NCBI RefSeq assembly: GCF_946886895.1
Contig: NZ_CAMPJO010000006.1
Location: 186,001 to 250,000, forward strand
DNA from: an uncultured Marinobacter sp.
GTDB lineage: Bacteria; Pseudomonadota; Gammaproteobacteria; Pseudomonadales; Oleiphilaceae
Direction of reading: 5' to 3'
Length of the DNA: 64,000 nt
Shown: one piece after another, positions 46,481 to 55,004 of the stretch
Numbering within the stretch: position 1 is the first letter of the stretch
Layout of the letters: each line of letters begins with the position of its first letter
Notes under the pieces: model-generated
Database searches by the model: none
What the model was told of the DNA's origin: nothing
The model's input: only the letters and a program-made list of their open reading frames with translations
Translations under genes and position numbers: made by a program

Positions 46481-47359
46481 ATGGCTTCAGGTTTGGAACT
46501 AATCGATCCTTTTAATGAGAGCCAAAAGCGGGCCTGTCCTGTGGATTTGCATCTGAACAGCATTGAGCGTTCGCCTATCCTGGCTCTGTATAGGCTTCTT
46601 TCAGGAACCGCTGATATTCGGGTGGATCGAAATGGAATTTTCAAGACTTATAAGCCTAGGAGTAATTATTTTAATATTACGTATGTTGATGGCGTCCGGC
46701 TGAGTCCTAAAAACCTTAAAGTCGGCGCCAATGTCGATGATCTAGAACTTATTTCTTCGTCACTTTCTCGCATTTCAAACAAAAACAGAGCGTTTTACTT
46801 ACACTTAACATATGAGATGGTGCATGCAATTTTGGCACTTCAACTCAAGGATCATTTGAGGGCTTTTTTGCATTGCTATCGAGCAATAGAAAGAATGTCG
46901 TTTGCTTTCCCACTTATATATGCTCTTAACTCTGATGATCTGAAGGGTGCTTATGCTCAGTTAAAAGATTTTTTTGTTAAAGGTGAAGAGCTTGGTCTTC
47001 TTCGCAATATGGTTGATGAAATTGTCAAAGAACAAGCGTGGTTAGACGTCAGTGTTACCATAGATATGCTAGGTGACGAGGCGACCCGTAAAAGCTCTTA
47101 TAGAACGTACATGAAGTCATTGGGCAACGACCTGATTTGCGAAGCGTCTGATAATGATTATCTGAAAGTTAAGTTCTTTAATTTGGGGTCATGCGTGATA
47201 TCTTTGAGAAACAGGTTGTTCCACAATCTTTCGGGAGATAGGAGAAATTTCAATATGAACGAGCTAAAGGACTTGGATGATTTTCTGCAACCAATCAATA
47301 AGCTAGGAATAAATTGGATTGCCAGCATATTCGCTATTGTTTTAAGTAAGGAGTTTTAA
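46481..47359 (+). CDS. Hypothetical protein with HEPN-like motif, last gene of operon
   Basis: A 292-residue protein with no recognised family. It is mainly helical. Residues 240-250 read ISLRNRLFHNL, giving R243-x4-H248 in the style of HEPN nucleases, placed late in a helical bundle as HEPN motifs usually are. The start codon lies 2 bp after the previous stop. Very AT-rich. It could be an RNase effector or simply an unclassified accessory protein. Confidence 0.6.
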   Translation: MASGLELIDPFNESQKRACPVDLHLNSIERSPILALYRLLSGTADIRVDRNGIFKTYKPRSNYFNITYVDGVRLSPKNLKVGANVDDLELISSSLSRISNKNRAFYLHLTYEMVHAILALQLKDHLRAFLHCYRAIERMSFAFPLIYALNSDDLKGAYAQLKDFFVKGEELGLLRNMVDEIVKEQAWLDVSVTIDMLGDEATRKSSYRTYMKSLGNDLICEASDNDYLKVKFFNLGSCVISLRNRLFHNLSGDRRNFNMNELKDLDDFLQPINKLGINWIASIFAIVLSKEF

Positions 47360-47476
47360 TTAGATTTAATAAATAGGGCTGGTTTCAGGCTGCCATCCTG
47401 TTAATTCACAGCTCCTCCTGATAGATAAACAGTAGTGTCGTTTAGTCTATGCTTGCGCGTAAACACGAAGGTTTTC

Positions 47477-48016
47477 TTAGCTTTCGAGAAGTTCCTCGAT
47501 TACCTCTTCAAGTGCTCCAATCCGACCATACACCTCCAGTACTTTATTGAATAATTCGGTCTCTTTGCACGCTAGCTCACCGGCAAGAGATGGAAATTCG
47601 ATTGCTAAAGCCCGAGTCTCATCAAGCGAACCGTTGAGCATGAAGGCAGTTCGCCAGTAGACCCTTATTTTATATTTCAGATCGTCCACACGTTTTTGGT
47701 CTAGATCATGGGAGGTATCGGTAAAAAAGGGCTCAGTAGTCTTCTCTATGGATTGTTCGCCAAAGTCTGGTGTAACGCTGTACGCTTTCCCGCAACTGCT
47801 AAATGACCGTCTTGTGCTGCTGACTACTCCCATCGACCTCAGCTTTTCCATCTCAGAATAGACGTAACGCCATAAATTCCTCTTGGGTGGTCGAGCGCAC
47901 TCAGGCACCTGATTTGTGTACTCATCACGGATTTGAGCGAGGTCTAGCTCTTTCCCTGACGCTTCTCGGAGGATCGCGTGAAGGATCCTGTCCAAAGTTA
48001 GCGAATTCGTAGGCAT
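47477..48016 (-). CDS. Hypothetical protein, possible winged-helix regulator
   Basis: A 179-residue protein. Residues 1 to about 80 resemble a winged-helix region (LTLDRILHAILREASGKELD, then RYVYSEMEKLRSMGVVSSTR with RSFSSCGKAYSVT as a possible wing). The C-terminal half is helical. The frame is open 23 codons upstream, but the start at MPTNSL has GAGGGG in front. It is divergent from the XRE regulator with about 105 bp between them, so both may be under one control region. Confidence 0.55.
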   Translation of the reverse strand: MPTNSLTLDRILHAILREASGKELDLAQIRDEYTNQVPECARPPKRNLWRYVYSEMEKLRSMGVVSSTRRSFSSCGKAYSVTPDFGEQSIEKTTEPFFTDTSHDLDQKRVDDLKYKIRVYWRTAFMLNGSLDETRALAIEFPSLAGELACKETELFNKVLEVYGRIGALEEVIEELLES

Positions 48017-48091
48017 AACACCCCTCATGAAATGGGCAATTACATATTTGAAAATGGGTATTATATGCCGTGGCCTCAAAAGCACAAATAG

Positions 48092-48106
48092 CTGACAGTC
48101 GGTCAG
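48092..48106. promoter_or_regulatory. Candidate operator of the XRE regulator
   Basis: CTGAC and GTCAG arms (48092-48096 and 48102-48106) around AGTCG form a 15-bp dyad 15 bp before the regulator start. The motif AGTCGGTCA recurs about 10 bp after its stop (48367-48375). Dyads with GAC/GTC cores are typical of restriction-controller C boxes. Confidence 0.5.
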
Positions 48107-48121
48107 TAGCTTGAGGCGTGT

Positions 48122-48352
48122 ATGGAAAAAATTAGAGTAGAATTTGGTAAAAATTTGCGGTCAATTAGGCGTGCCAGAGGACTCTCCCAGGAGCAGTTGG
48201 CCTATTCTGCGGGAGTTGATAGAAGCTATCTCGGGAAAGTTGAGCGAGGAAAAGTGAATTTGACCATCGAGAAACTATACGCCCTCGCCGATACTCTGGG
48301 TTGTTCACCTAAAGACTTGATCCCGGAGCTGGTCAACGGTTCCCGAGAATGA
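48122..48352 (+). CDS. XRE/Cro family regulator, controller (C) protein type
   Basis: A 76-residue helix-turn-helix protein: FGKNLRSIRRARGLSQEQLA, then YSAGVDRSYLGKVERGKVN, ending LADTLGCSPKDLIPEL. Size and sequence match the C proteins that time expression of type II restriction-modification operons. It lies after, not before, the methyltransferase operon on the same strand, separated by an opposing gene, so it probably acts in trans. Alternatively it controls only its divergent neighbour. Confidence 0.85.
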   Translation: MEKIRVEFGKNLRSIRRARGLSQEQLAYSAGVDRSYLGKVERGKVNLTIEKLYALADTLGCSPKDLIPELVNGSRE

Positions 48353-48529
48353 GATACATTTATCTTAGTCGGTCAAAACGCATTAAGCGTTCGGCCATCA
48401 CACTCCGCCAAGCATAGAGACAGCCAGTAAGTCGTCGGAAGACTGGTCCCTGGCAGACGGTATTAAAGTCGTCATGTCAAAAGCCTGAAAGACAAAACCG
48501 ACCAAACTTCCCTTATCTCGTTTGCAGCT

Positions 48530-49057
48530 TTACCAGTCGCTGATCTCAAGCCAAGCGAGCATAACCGCTTTTCGGTCGTCCGGTATCATCTCGCAGGTTT
48601 CGATCCAGTGAGCCACTTGTTTAAAATCGACCTCGTGATCAATGTCCTTTGCCTGGATATTTGGCACGGGCTCGCCTTTAGCTGCAAAGTGGTAGAGCAT
48701 ATCAAAAACAGCCCGCTCATAGCCTGCCGCCGTGGTCGTTGGCGGGCTTTCGACACCGCTCTTTCTGAGGAACTCACTTACATCATGGATATCTGTATCT
48801 CCCAGGATGTGTTCCGTCATCGAGAAATTTAAGCCAGCGATTAGCCAAGCGTTTGTATTTGCTCCAGGTTTGAAAGTTGAAGTGGTGTGCCAGTCTGCCT
48901 GATCTCTGTCTGGCCAGCTGATGTTGAGGGCGGTGTAGCCTGTGATGTAGTGCGTCATTAAGATTGGTCTTGCCTGTTTGCTTATGGTCTTCCGGAGTTT
49001 TTCAGGGATATCTCCGGGTGTCACAAGATCAACTCGGAAACCCAGCGGCTCCTGCAA
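48530..49057 (-). pseudogene. Truncated nucleotidyltransferase tail fused to unknown domain
   Basis: A 175-codon frame. The first 32 residues (GFRVDLVTPGDIPEKLRKTI) resemble the C-terminal end of a minimal nucleotidyltransferase of MNT/HEPN type, whose catalytic GSxxRG domain is absent upstream. The rest (THYITGYTALNISWPDRDQ onward) is a separate domain of unknown family that may start at the internal Met at 48958. The most economical reading is a two-gene toxin-antitoxin locus whose first gene was cut away and whose remnant reads into the second. A real short gene from 48958 is the alternative. Confidence 0.45.
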
Positions 49058-49892
49058 TTCACTCTGGCGTAAAGATCGTCGTTTCCTGGTTATCAGACAC
49101 CTCGCTTATGGCGGACACGTTACCACCTACGTTGGTGTCCGGAATCACTGAACTACTACACAGATCCTTCGATTAATCGAGGTTGTTCGCTAGGGCGGGA
49201 ATTACCCTAGCCCTTAATTTTTGCAGCTTTCTAAAAAAGACTGCGTCCACGCTGTTTCCGAGGGCGTGGGTTCGAGTTTGTATTTTCTGACGATCCGTGT
49301 GAATCGGGCGACATAAGCGCACTTGCCAGCAGGCGGCAGCCAGTCGCTTGGACCATGAGCCCCCTTACTCCGGTTCAATGAAACTTATATGACTCTGAAT
49401 TATACGAAAATCATTGCCGCGTGAGTGAGAAAGTCAGTAGTACCAACGATCTCAGATGTGAAGAGTACAACAAGTAACATGCAACGCATTTCGATTAGAG
49501 ATCGTTCCGCTCACTCGTATAGTAAAAGCAACACTTTTTAGGCTGTGGTGAAAACTTCCTCACCTTTGTTGCACTGTCAATAAGAGTTCTCTGACCGTGG
49601 CTTATCGGAATGTGCAGTGTACGGATTCGATAGATGATGGGGCACTCTGCCCCATCAACGTGAGCTTATCCTCAGGTATTTAATAGCTTGATCCAGTAGT
49701 TTAATCCCTCTGGGAGGACCGGCAACCGTTAACCAACGGTTTTCTCGCAAATCTGAGGGCCTGCTTCTTATGCTTCGAGGTGATGAACGTTTGTGTGCCC
49801 AGCACCTCAAAAACGTTATCTCCGCGTTCACGGCTATTGGCTTTAACCTGACGGTAGCTAAACAAATGGGTGCGCCGAATCACCAGAATGAT
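49058..49892. other. Gene-poor stretch of island debris
   Basis: About 830 bp with no firm gene. It contains imperfect inverted repeats near 49110-49145, a hairpin followed by T-rich sequence (49189-49211) and a perfect 9-bp hairpin (49636-49644 and 49648-49656). A short minus-strand frame at 49701-49883 lacks a ribosome site. The composition looks like several joined remnants. Confidence 0.5.
49189..49216 (+). terminator. Possible terminator hairpin
   Basis: GCTAGGG and CCCTAGC arms around 9 nt, followed by CCTTAATTTTT. It has the form of a weak Rho-independent terminator, but no gene immediately upstream on the plus strand needs it. Confidence 0.35.
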
Positions 49893-50513
49893 TCAGGAGT
49901 TCCCCTGAGCGAGAGCGATGAGATCCTGGCTAATCTTCTCTGACCCTTGGTCTGGTCTGATCAGCAACCTGGCCTGTCCCTGACGGTCAAATATATAAAC
50001 CGCGCTGCTGTGAGAAACGTCGTAGTCGCCCTTTTCGTTCGGTTCGCCATAACCGAAGGTCGTCCGGTATCGTTTGGCCAGCTCCCGAAGTTGTGGTTCC
50101 GTTCCTGTCAGGCCAACAATATTCTCACCGAAAAAACTGACGTATTTATCCAGACGCTCAGGCGTATCCCGTTCAGGGTCAACGCTCACAAATAACATCA
50201 ACACGTCGTCCTGAAGTCCGGGTGGCAGGCCACTTTTTGCCCGGTTTAATGTCTGCATAGCGGTCGGGCAAATGTCCGGGCAAGAGGTAAAGCCGAAAAA
50301 CATCATCCTCACTTTGCCGCTGTAATCCTCTGCGGTTACCTGGTCACCGTCGCTGTTGATCAGGTTGAATTCAAGCTCTGGCATCAGGCCGCTGATATCC
50401 TTGCCGTTGTAGCTAATCTCGTTGTCAGAGCAACCAGCTAGAAACGCAGCCAGCATGATCGTGAAAATTGCCAAAGGCCTGGAGGCCTGTTTTTTGATAA
50501 AACCAAAACTCAT
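49893..50513 (-). CDS. SCO1/SenC/PrrC family copper chaperone lipoprotein
   Basis: A 206-residue membrane-anchored thioredoxin-fold protein that delivers copper to the CuA centre of cytochrome oxidase or acts as a thiol reductase. The lipobox FLAGC puts Cys at 28. The copper ligands are C78 and C82 in FTSCPDICPT with His in DVSHSSAVYIF. It overlaps ctaG by 4 bp. Together with ctaG it forms a cytochrome oxidase assembly pair. Confidence 0.92.
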   Translation of the reverse strand: MSFGFIKKQASRPLAIFTIMLAAFLAGCSDNEISYNGKDISGLMPELEFNLINSDGDQVTAEDYSGKVRMMFFGFTSCPDICPTAMQTLNRAKSGLPPGLQDDVLMLFVSVDPERDTPERLDKYVSFFGENIVGLTGTEPQLRELAKRYRTTFGYGEPNEKGDYDVSHSSAVYIFDRQGQARLLIRPDQGSEKISQDLIALAQGNS

Positions 50514-51352
50514 TGGGCGGTTTCCTTGGATTGTCTGGAAGGTTTAGGGTATTTCCCGTCTTCGTGCATGGCACGCCGGAGGATAAGAAGAATGCCGAGG
50601 ATGCTCATCATGGCCGGTGGTATGTAGGTCAGCATACCCCCCAGAAGCTGATCGACGTCCGGATCAATGGGCCAGGCGCGGCCACAGACTTCGTAAACGT
50701 CGTAAACCATGTCTCTGGAAAACACGATCCACGCGCCCAGAAACATCTGGAGAACGCCTGCGGCCGCCAAAACCAGCATGCGTCTGCCGTAACCCAGTGA
50801 TGAAGTGATCGCGGGTGGGCGGGGATCAAAAACCAGCCACCAAAAAAGCAGGCCATCTAGCAGCATGCTCCAGTTCATGATCCAGTACAGGTCCCGGCTG
50901 AGCATGGCGTCGAAATGGATCGACGGCCAGAGCCAGAAATAGATTAGGCCCACAAACAGGATCAGAGCGATCAAGGGGTATTGAAGCACTTGATACATCC
51001 ATCCCACTGGCCTGAGAGCGTTCTTCAGGCCGGGGCTCATTTTGGCGTACCAGAACCGCATGATCGGCAAGGGGTTCGAAATGGCGATCAGGATCGGGCC
51101 GATATGATGAAGAATCAGGTGCTGGCCGCGATGGACGAAGAACATGTACTGAGCGTAGTAGTCGAAGCGGGTTTGCATGACGCCATAACAGATCATCACG
51201 CCCAGAACGAAGGCGAAAATTCTCAGGGCACCGGGGCGATCCTCATCGGGCATTCGCAGAAGACCGACGCCGTAGAATCCGAGCACAAGCAAGTAACTCA
51301 GCACGGTCAGTGGCGAGAAGTCGTAAGGTAAAAGGTAATCTAGCAGCGTCAT
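50510..51352 (-). CDS. ctaG: CtaG (caa3-type) cytochrome c oxidase assembly protein
   Basis: A 280-residue inner-membrane protein with about seven transmembrane helices. The CtaG_caa3 signatures are VHRGQHLILHHIGPILIA and the NPLPIMRFW segment, with conserved His residues likely to handle copper or heme. It lies upstream of SCO on the same strand (4-bp overlap) and 25 bp after the DsbA-like gene. Confidence 0.9.
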   Translation of the reverse strand: MTLLDYLLPYDFSPLTVLSYLLVLGFYGVGLLRMPDEDRPGALRIFAFVLGVMICYGVMQTRFDYYAQYMFFVHRGQHLILHHIGPILIAISNPLPIMRFWYAKMSPGLKNALRPVGWMYQVLQYPLIALILFVGLIYFWLWPSIHFDAMLSRDLYWIMNWSMLLDGLLFWWLVFDPRPPAITSSLGYGRRMLVLAAAGVLQMFLGAWIVFSRDMVYDVYEVCGRAWPIDPDVDQLLGGMLTYIPPAMMSILGILLILRRAMHEDGKYPKPSRQSKETAQ

Positions 51353-51377
51353 GGCATTACCGGATAAGTAGTGTTGT

Positions 51378-52028
51378 TTAGTTCAGCGCATCAACTTCTG
51401 ATTTCACCAGGTCGTAAAGTTCCTGTGGTCCTAGCTTACTCAGCTCTTGGCCATTCACATAGAACGTCGGTGTGCCCTTTATTTTGACGCTCTGAACATC
51501 GCTCATATCCTGCTCGATGATTTGATCAATGCCAGAGGAGGTGACCTGGTTGCGAGCGGCTTTCAGGTCCAACCCAGCGGACTCTGCGGCTGTCCAGGCC
51601 GCCTTTACTTCCGGGTCATCATGCCATTGGGGTTGCGATTCCATGACGGCATCAAGCACGGGTTCGTAAACGTTCTGTATGCGTGCGGCCTCAAGAATTC
51701 TCACGGCCTCTTCAGAGCCACCGTGAAAGAGCACGTAGCGCAATACCAGGCGCACGTTATCAGGGTATTGGGCGAGAATCTCTTTCACGTAGGGGTACAT
51801 GGCCCGACAGCCCTCGCAGGAAGGATCAAAGAACTCAACGATCGTGACCGGGGCATCTTCAGGGCCAATAACCGGCGAATAGTCTCTCACCAGAGTGGGC
51901 TTATCGGCCGTGACGTTCTGCGAGGTGGTATCCCTGGCATCCTGGGGACGTTCATAGAACATAAAGGCAGCGCTAAATGGAATCAGGCTCAAAGCAATGA
52001 GGCCCAGAGCGAGGGTGCGGTTTTGCAT
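51378..52028 (-). CDS. DsbA/BdbD family thiol-disulfide oxidoreductase
   Basis: A 216-residue periplasmic thioredoxin-fold protein anchored by an N-terminal hydrophobic segment (LALGLIALSLIPFSAAFMF). The active site is FFDPSCEGCRAMYPY, a C-x2-C motif, and the cis-Pro loop is KGTPTFYVNG. BdbD/DsbG-like in architecture. Within the SCO-CtaG operon it may keep cysteines of the oxidase assembly factors in the right redox state. Confidence 0.9.
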   Translation of the reverse strand: MQNRTLALGLIALSLIPFSAAFMFYERPQDARDTTSQNVTADKPTLVRDYSPVIGPEDAPVTIVEFFDPSCEGCRAMYPYVKEILAQYPDNVRLVLRYVLFHGGSEEAVRILEAARIQNVYEPVLDAVMESQPQWHDDPEVKAAWTAAESAGLDLKAARNQVTSSGIDQIIEQDMSDVQSVKIKGTPTFYVNGQELSKLGPQELYDLVKSEVDALN

Positions 52029-52070
52029 GTGAGAACTCCGATGGTTTTATGTGTAACTGCGTTTTGAGCA

Positions 52071-53036
52071 TTAAATGGTTGAACGAAGTGGCAGTAATTT
52101 ACTGGGCACCCACTTGAGATAGAGCATCATCCCAAACAGCTCTACCAGTGACTGCACCACAATGACCATCACTGCCGCGCTCCAGACTTCGGGCAGCGAC
52201 AGTGCCAGTGGCAGAACCACGAAGGAATTCCGCGTGCCGAGGCTGAAAATGACGGTACGTCCGGTTTCCACTGGCAACCTGAAAAGCCGACTCAAACCTT
52301 TGCCAACCAGAGCCGCCGCTAGCAGATAAGCCGGGAACAAGATCATCAATATCCAGACAATCTGACCTGTGGTGGAAATCTGGCTGACCTGTGTAATCGA
52401 AATCAGGAACAGTACAACTGTCAGCAAGGGAACGGGCATCAAGCCCATCGCATCAATGAACCCGCTGGCGTGCGGGGAGAGATCGGCCCATTTCTGGGTC
52501 AGTAATGACAGGATGAGTGGGACGATGATCAGACCGATGAACGCCGGTAGTATGTGTCGCCCCAGATCCAGGTTTACATCGAATTGTTCGCCCAGGAAAA
52601 GCCAGAGATAGAGTGGCAATAAAGCCAACTGGGCAATCAGCAGAACTGGCGTTGCTGCGATGGCACGGGTGCCGTCCCCCTTGCCCAGGTGAGTGAAGGT
52701 GACAAACCAGTCTGTGCAGGGCATCAGTAGCACAAGCAGCACGCCCAGCCGCAATGCATCGTTGTCTGGCAGAACCAGTAACATAAGGCCGATGATTGCG
52801 GGCATCACTAGAAAGTTCCCTGTGAGCAGGGCACCCATGAAACGGCGATCCCGGAATACTTCAGACAGATGGATCAAAGGTGTCTGGGTGAAAGTCGCAT
52901 AAAGCAGAACGCCCAGCAAAGCCCAGGTCAGGTATTCAGGTATCGTTACTTCGGAGAAGCTCCAGCCAATGATTAGGCCGAGGACCACAGCCATGAGGTA
53001 GGCCCAGACCTGGTAGCGTTCAATCATGTCTCGCAT
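52071..53036 (-). CDS. Arsenic-resistance type BASS/ACR3-like transporter
   Basis: A 321-residue inner-membrane carrier with about ten transmembrane helices. The middle segment LLMPCTDWFVTFTHLGKGDG contains a Cys at the position of the conserved TM4 Cys of ACR3 arsenite transporters. The family includes ACR3 and bile acid:sodium symporters, so the substrate is uncertain. The frame is open to 53276, but the upstream 80 residues look non-coding and include a promoter-like dyad. No arsR or arsC gene lies nearby. Confidence 0.8.
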   Translation of the reverse strand: MRDMIERYQVWAYLMAVVLGLIIGWSFSEVTIPEYLTWALLGVLLYATFTQTPLIHLSEVFRDRRFMGALLTGNFLVMPAIIGLMLLVLPDNDALRLGVLLVLLMPCTDWFVTFTHLGKGDGTRAIAATPVLLIAQLALLPLYLWLFLGEQFDVNLDLGRHILPAFIGLIIVPLILSLLTQKWADLSPHASGFIDAMGLMPVPLLTVVLFLISITQVSQISTTGQIVWILMILFPAYLLAAALVGKGLSRLFRLPVETGRTVIFSLGTRNSFVVLPLALSLPEVWSAAVMVIVVQSLVELFGMMLYLKWVPSKLLPLRSTI

Positions 53037-53089
53037 GGGTTTTATGTGCTTTGTTGATTCAAAGGGCGCTTTTAGCGATGCTGATCGAC

Positions 53090-53119
53090 TATTTGGGTGC
53101 GCCCCTCCAAATAAGGTCA
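53090..53119 (-). promoter_or_regulatory. Promoter-like site with 7-bp dyad before the BASS gene
   Basis: TATTTGG and CCAAATA arms (53090-53096 and 53107-53113) flank a 10-bp GC-rich centre. On the minus strand a TTGACC -35 (53114-53119) is followed by a 19-bp spacer and CAAATA, so the dyad lies over the spacer as in MerR-type promoters. Confidence 0.4.
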
Positions 53120-53151
53120 ATGTGTAACAGTGGGTCGGGACGTTGAGATTG

Positions 53152-53604
53152 CTAAGCTTGATGCGGAAATCTCCGCAGCAAGGCACGCCAACGGAGCTGG
53201 CGATACCTGTAAAAGATATGAGCATATAGCCACACCAATAAGGTAAAAACTCCTGCTCTGATTTCCACGTCATCAATGTAGGTACAAGTCTGCTTTTCGC
53301 CAGGGCTAACCTGCATGAAGTGTTTCCAGATTGGCACCAATCCGCCGCCCTCTTTGGTATAGAGCACCCGCTTTCTGTCGCTCACCTCTTGAAAAGTCAG
53401 GGTATGTTGCCACGCGGGTATAAAGCCGAAAAACAATAGACGTGTGACCACTGTTTCCCCTTCACTCCATTCCTCTGGAAAACGCTCTGCGCCTGCAAAG
53501 CCCAAAAGACCTTTGCAAACAAATAATAACGTGCCGCTCCTCTTGACCAACGCCCAGACATGACCAGCTGGGGCTTGGTAGGTTGTTGATATTTTTACTC
53601 GCAA
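53152..53604 (-). CDS. SRPBCC family protein
   Basis: A 150-residue START-like (SRPBCC) protein. It begins VKISTTYQAPAGHVWALVKR, the first strand and helix of the fold, then FIPAWQHTLTFQEV. The C-terminus has a hydrophobic segment (AGVFTLLVWLYAHIFYRYRQ) that may touch the membrane. No ligand can be named. It lies 19 bp downstream of the CDF transporter gene and was probably co-transcribed with it. Confidence 0.65.
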   Translation of the reverse strand: MRVKISTTYQAPAGHVWALVKRSGTLLFVCKGLLGFAGAERFPEEWSEGETVVTRLLFFGFIPAWQHTLTFQEVSDRKRVLYTKEGGGLVPIWKHFMQVSPGEKQTCTYIDDVEIRAGVFTLLVWLYAHIFYRYRQLRWRALLRRFPHQA

Positions 53605-53623
53605 CTCACGCTCCTTGTTAGTT

Positions 53624-54532
53624 TTAGTGCACTACACAGTGGGCTTTATTCGGGCATGGGTCACCACCACGCTCCCACTGGATCGTCGTATGCTGGATGT
53701 TAAATTCGTCTGCCAGCATCGCCGAAGCTTCGTTGATGACTTGGTCATCACTTTCCGGGTCAGGTTTAACCAAGTGAACGGTCAGCGCATTCTCTGTTGT
53801 GCTCAATGCCCAGATATGAAGGTGATGGGCTGATTGCACGCCGGGGAGACTCTCAAGTCGCTCGTGGACAGCCGAGGGGTCAATACCTTTGGGGACCGCA
53901 TCTACCGCAAGGTTGACGGAATCCTTCAGAAGTTGCCAGGTGCCCAGGAAAATCACGGCGGCAATGATAAGACTGACCACTGGATCAATCCAGGTCAGGC
54001 TGGTAAACATCAGTATCGTGCCAGAGATCACTACCCCCACCGATACGGCAGTATCTGCGGCCATGTGCAGAAACGCGCCACGGATATTGATGTCGCCTTT
54101 TTGTCCTTTGAGAAACAGCATCATGGTTGCCCCGTTGATCAGGACACCGATGCCAGCAACCACCACCACAGTCAGGCCCGCTACGTCGGCAGGATCTGTC
54201 AGGCGCTGAATAGCCTCCCAGGTGATCCCGCCAACCGCCGCGATCAGAATCAGTGCGTTGAAAAGCGCAGCCAGAATGGTGGTTTTTTTCAGGCCATAGG
54301 TTTTACTGTAGGTTGCTGCCTTGCTGGCCAGCCAGCTGGCCACCCACGCCATGATCAATCCCATGACATCACTGAGGTTGTGTCCGGCATCCGCTATAAG
54401 CGCGAGAGAGCCCGATAGCACGCCGTAAACCGCTTCAATAACCACAAACAGCGTGTTGAGAATCACTGCAATGGCAAATGAGCGATTATGGGTGTCGAAA
54501 TGATCGCTATGGTCGTGGCCGTGATCGTGCAT
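53624..54532 (-). CDS. CDF family zinc/cadmium exporter, CzcD/ZitB type
   Basis: A 302-residue metal/proton antiporter with six transmembrane helices. It starts with a His-rich segment (MHDHGHDHSDHFDTH), and the metal-site motifs are ADAGHNLSD in helix 2 and HMAADTAVS in helix 5. A C-terminal cytoplasmic domain with HHLHIWALSTTE is present and the protein ends in Cys/His (CPNKAHCVVH). A MerR-type promoter at 54565-54595 drives it. The start is taken at the second Met. Confidence 0.93.
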   Translation of the reverse strand: MHDHGHDHSDHFDTHNRSFAIAVILNTLFVVIEAVYGVLSGSLALIADAGHNLSDVMGLIMAWVASWLASKAATYSKTYGLKKTTILAALFNALILIAAVGGITWEAIQRLTDPADVAGLTVVVVAGIGVLINGATMMLFLKGQKGDINIRGAFLHMAADTAVSVGVVISGTILMFTSLTWIDPVVSLIIAAVIFLGTWQLLKDSVNLAVDAVPKGIDPSAVHERLESLPGVQSAHHLHIWALSTTENALTVHLVKPDPESDDQVINEASAMLADEFNIQHTTIQWERGGDPCPNKAHCVVH

Positions 54533-54564
54533 CTTTACCTCTATCACCGAAATGTCGGTCTGTA

Positions 54565-54595
54565 TTTATCAACCCTGTAGCTACTATAGAGTCAA
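54565..54595 (-). promoter_or_regulatory. MerR-type promoter of the CDF exporter gene (box 1)
   Basis: On the minus strand: -35 TTGACT, a 19-bp spacer with the dyad CTATAGTAGCTACAG, then -10 GATAAA. The overlong spacer and central dyad are hallmarks of ZntR/CadR/PbrR operators. The likely regulator is the MerR protein at 55817. Confidence 0.85.
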
Positions 54596-54641
54596 CCGGT
54601 TGAATTCCGCAGTGGACACCTTTGTTGCTACGGAGCAGAAT

Positions 54642-54992
54642 TTACTGTTGGTTAAATCTTTTCAACACCTGAGCCAGATCTTCAGGCACCGGCATTGGCG
54701 CAAACGCACTGACGTTCGCACGCCCCGTATTACCAACCGGAACCCAGATGCGAGAGAACACCAGTGCTGCAACCGCTCGGGTTAGCTGCCCCAGAACCTC
54801 GCGACTGTTTCTTGTGCGCCAGCCGAGCTTTAGCATGCGCAGATGGGTTGCCGAATGTGCCAGTGAAAAACGCTGGCTCAGGATGTGGGCGCGTTCAAGA
54901 TGGATGAACGCTTGCGGAAAATCGCCCAGTGCCTCCGCCTCACGCGCTGCATCGAGTTCAGCCCGATAGAGCTGCTTCAGTTCGTTGTTCAT
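54642..54992 (-). CDS. DUF3703 family protein
   Basis: A 116-residue soluble helical protein: ELDAAREAEALGDFPQAFIH, then LERAHILSQRFSLAHSATHL and MLKLGWRTRNSREVLGQ. The family is known from metal-resistance clusters next to CDF transporters, but its function has not been worked out. It lies 12 bp after the second CDF gene and 109 bp before the first, in the same direction. Confidence 0.85.
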   Translation of the reverse strand: MNNELKQLYRAELDAAREAEALGDFPQAFIHLERAHILSQRFSLAHSATHLRMLKLGWRTRNSREVLGQLTRAVAALVFSRIWVPVGNTGRANVSAFAPMPVPEDLAQVLKRFNQQ

Positions 54993-55004
54993 TCGCCGCT
55001 GCTC

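Noticed and set aside
49255..49285. tRNA-like T-arm (GCGTGGGTTCGAG)
   Set aside because: The 3' strand of the T-stem and the acceptor end are missing; 13 matching bases are too few to claim a tRNA remnant.
49701..49883. 60-codon minus-strand frame after the SCO gene
   Set aside because: GTG start without ribosome site, no recognisable domain and basic low-complexity translation; probably chance.
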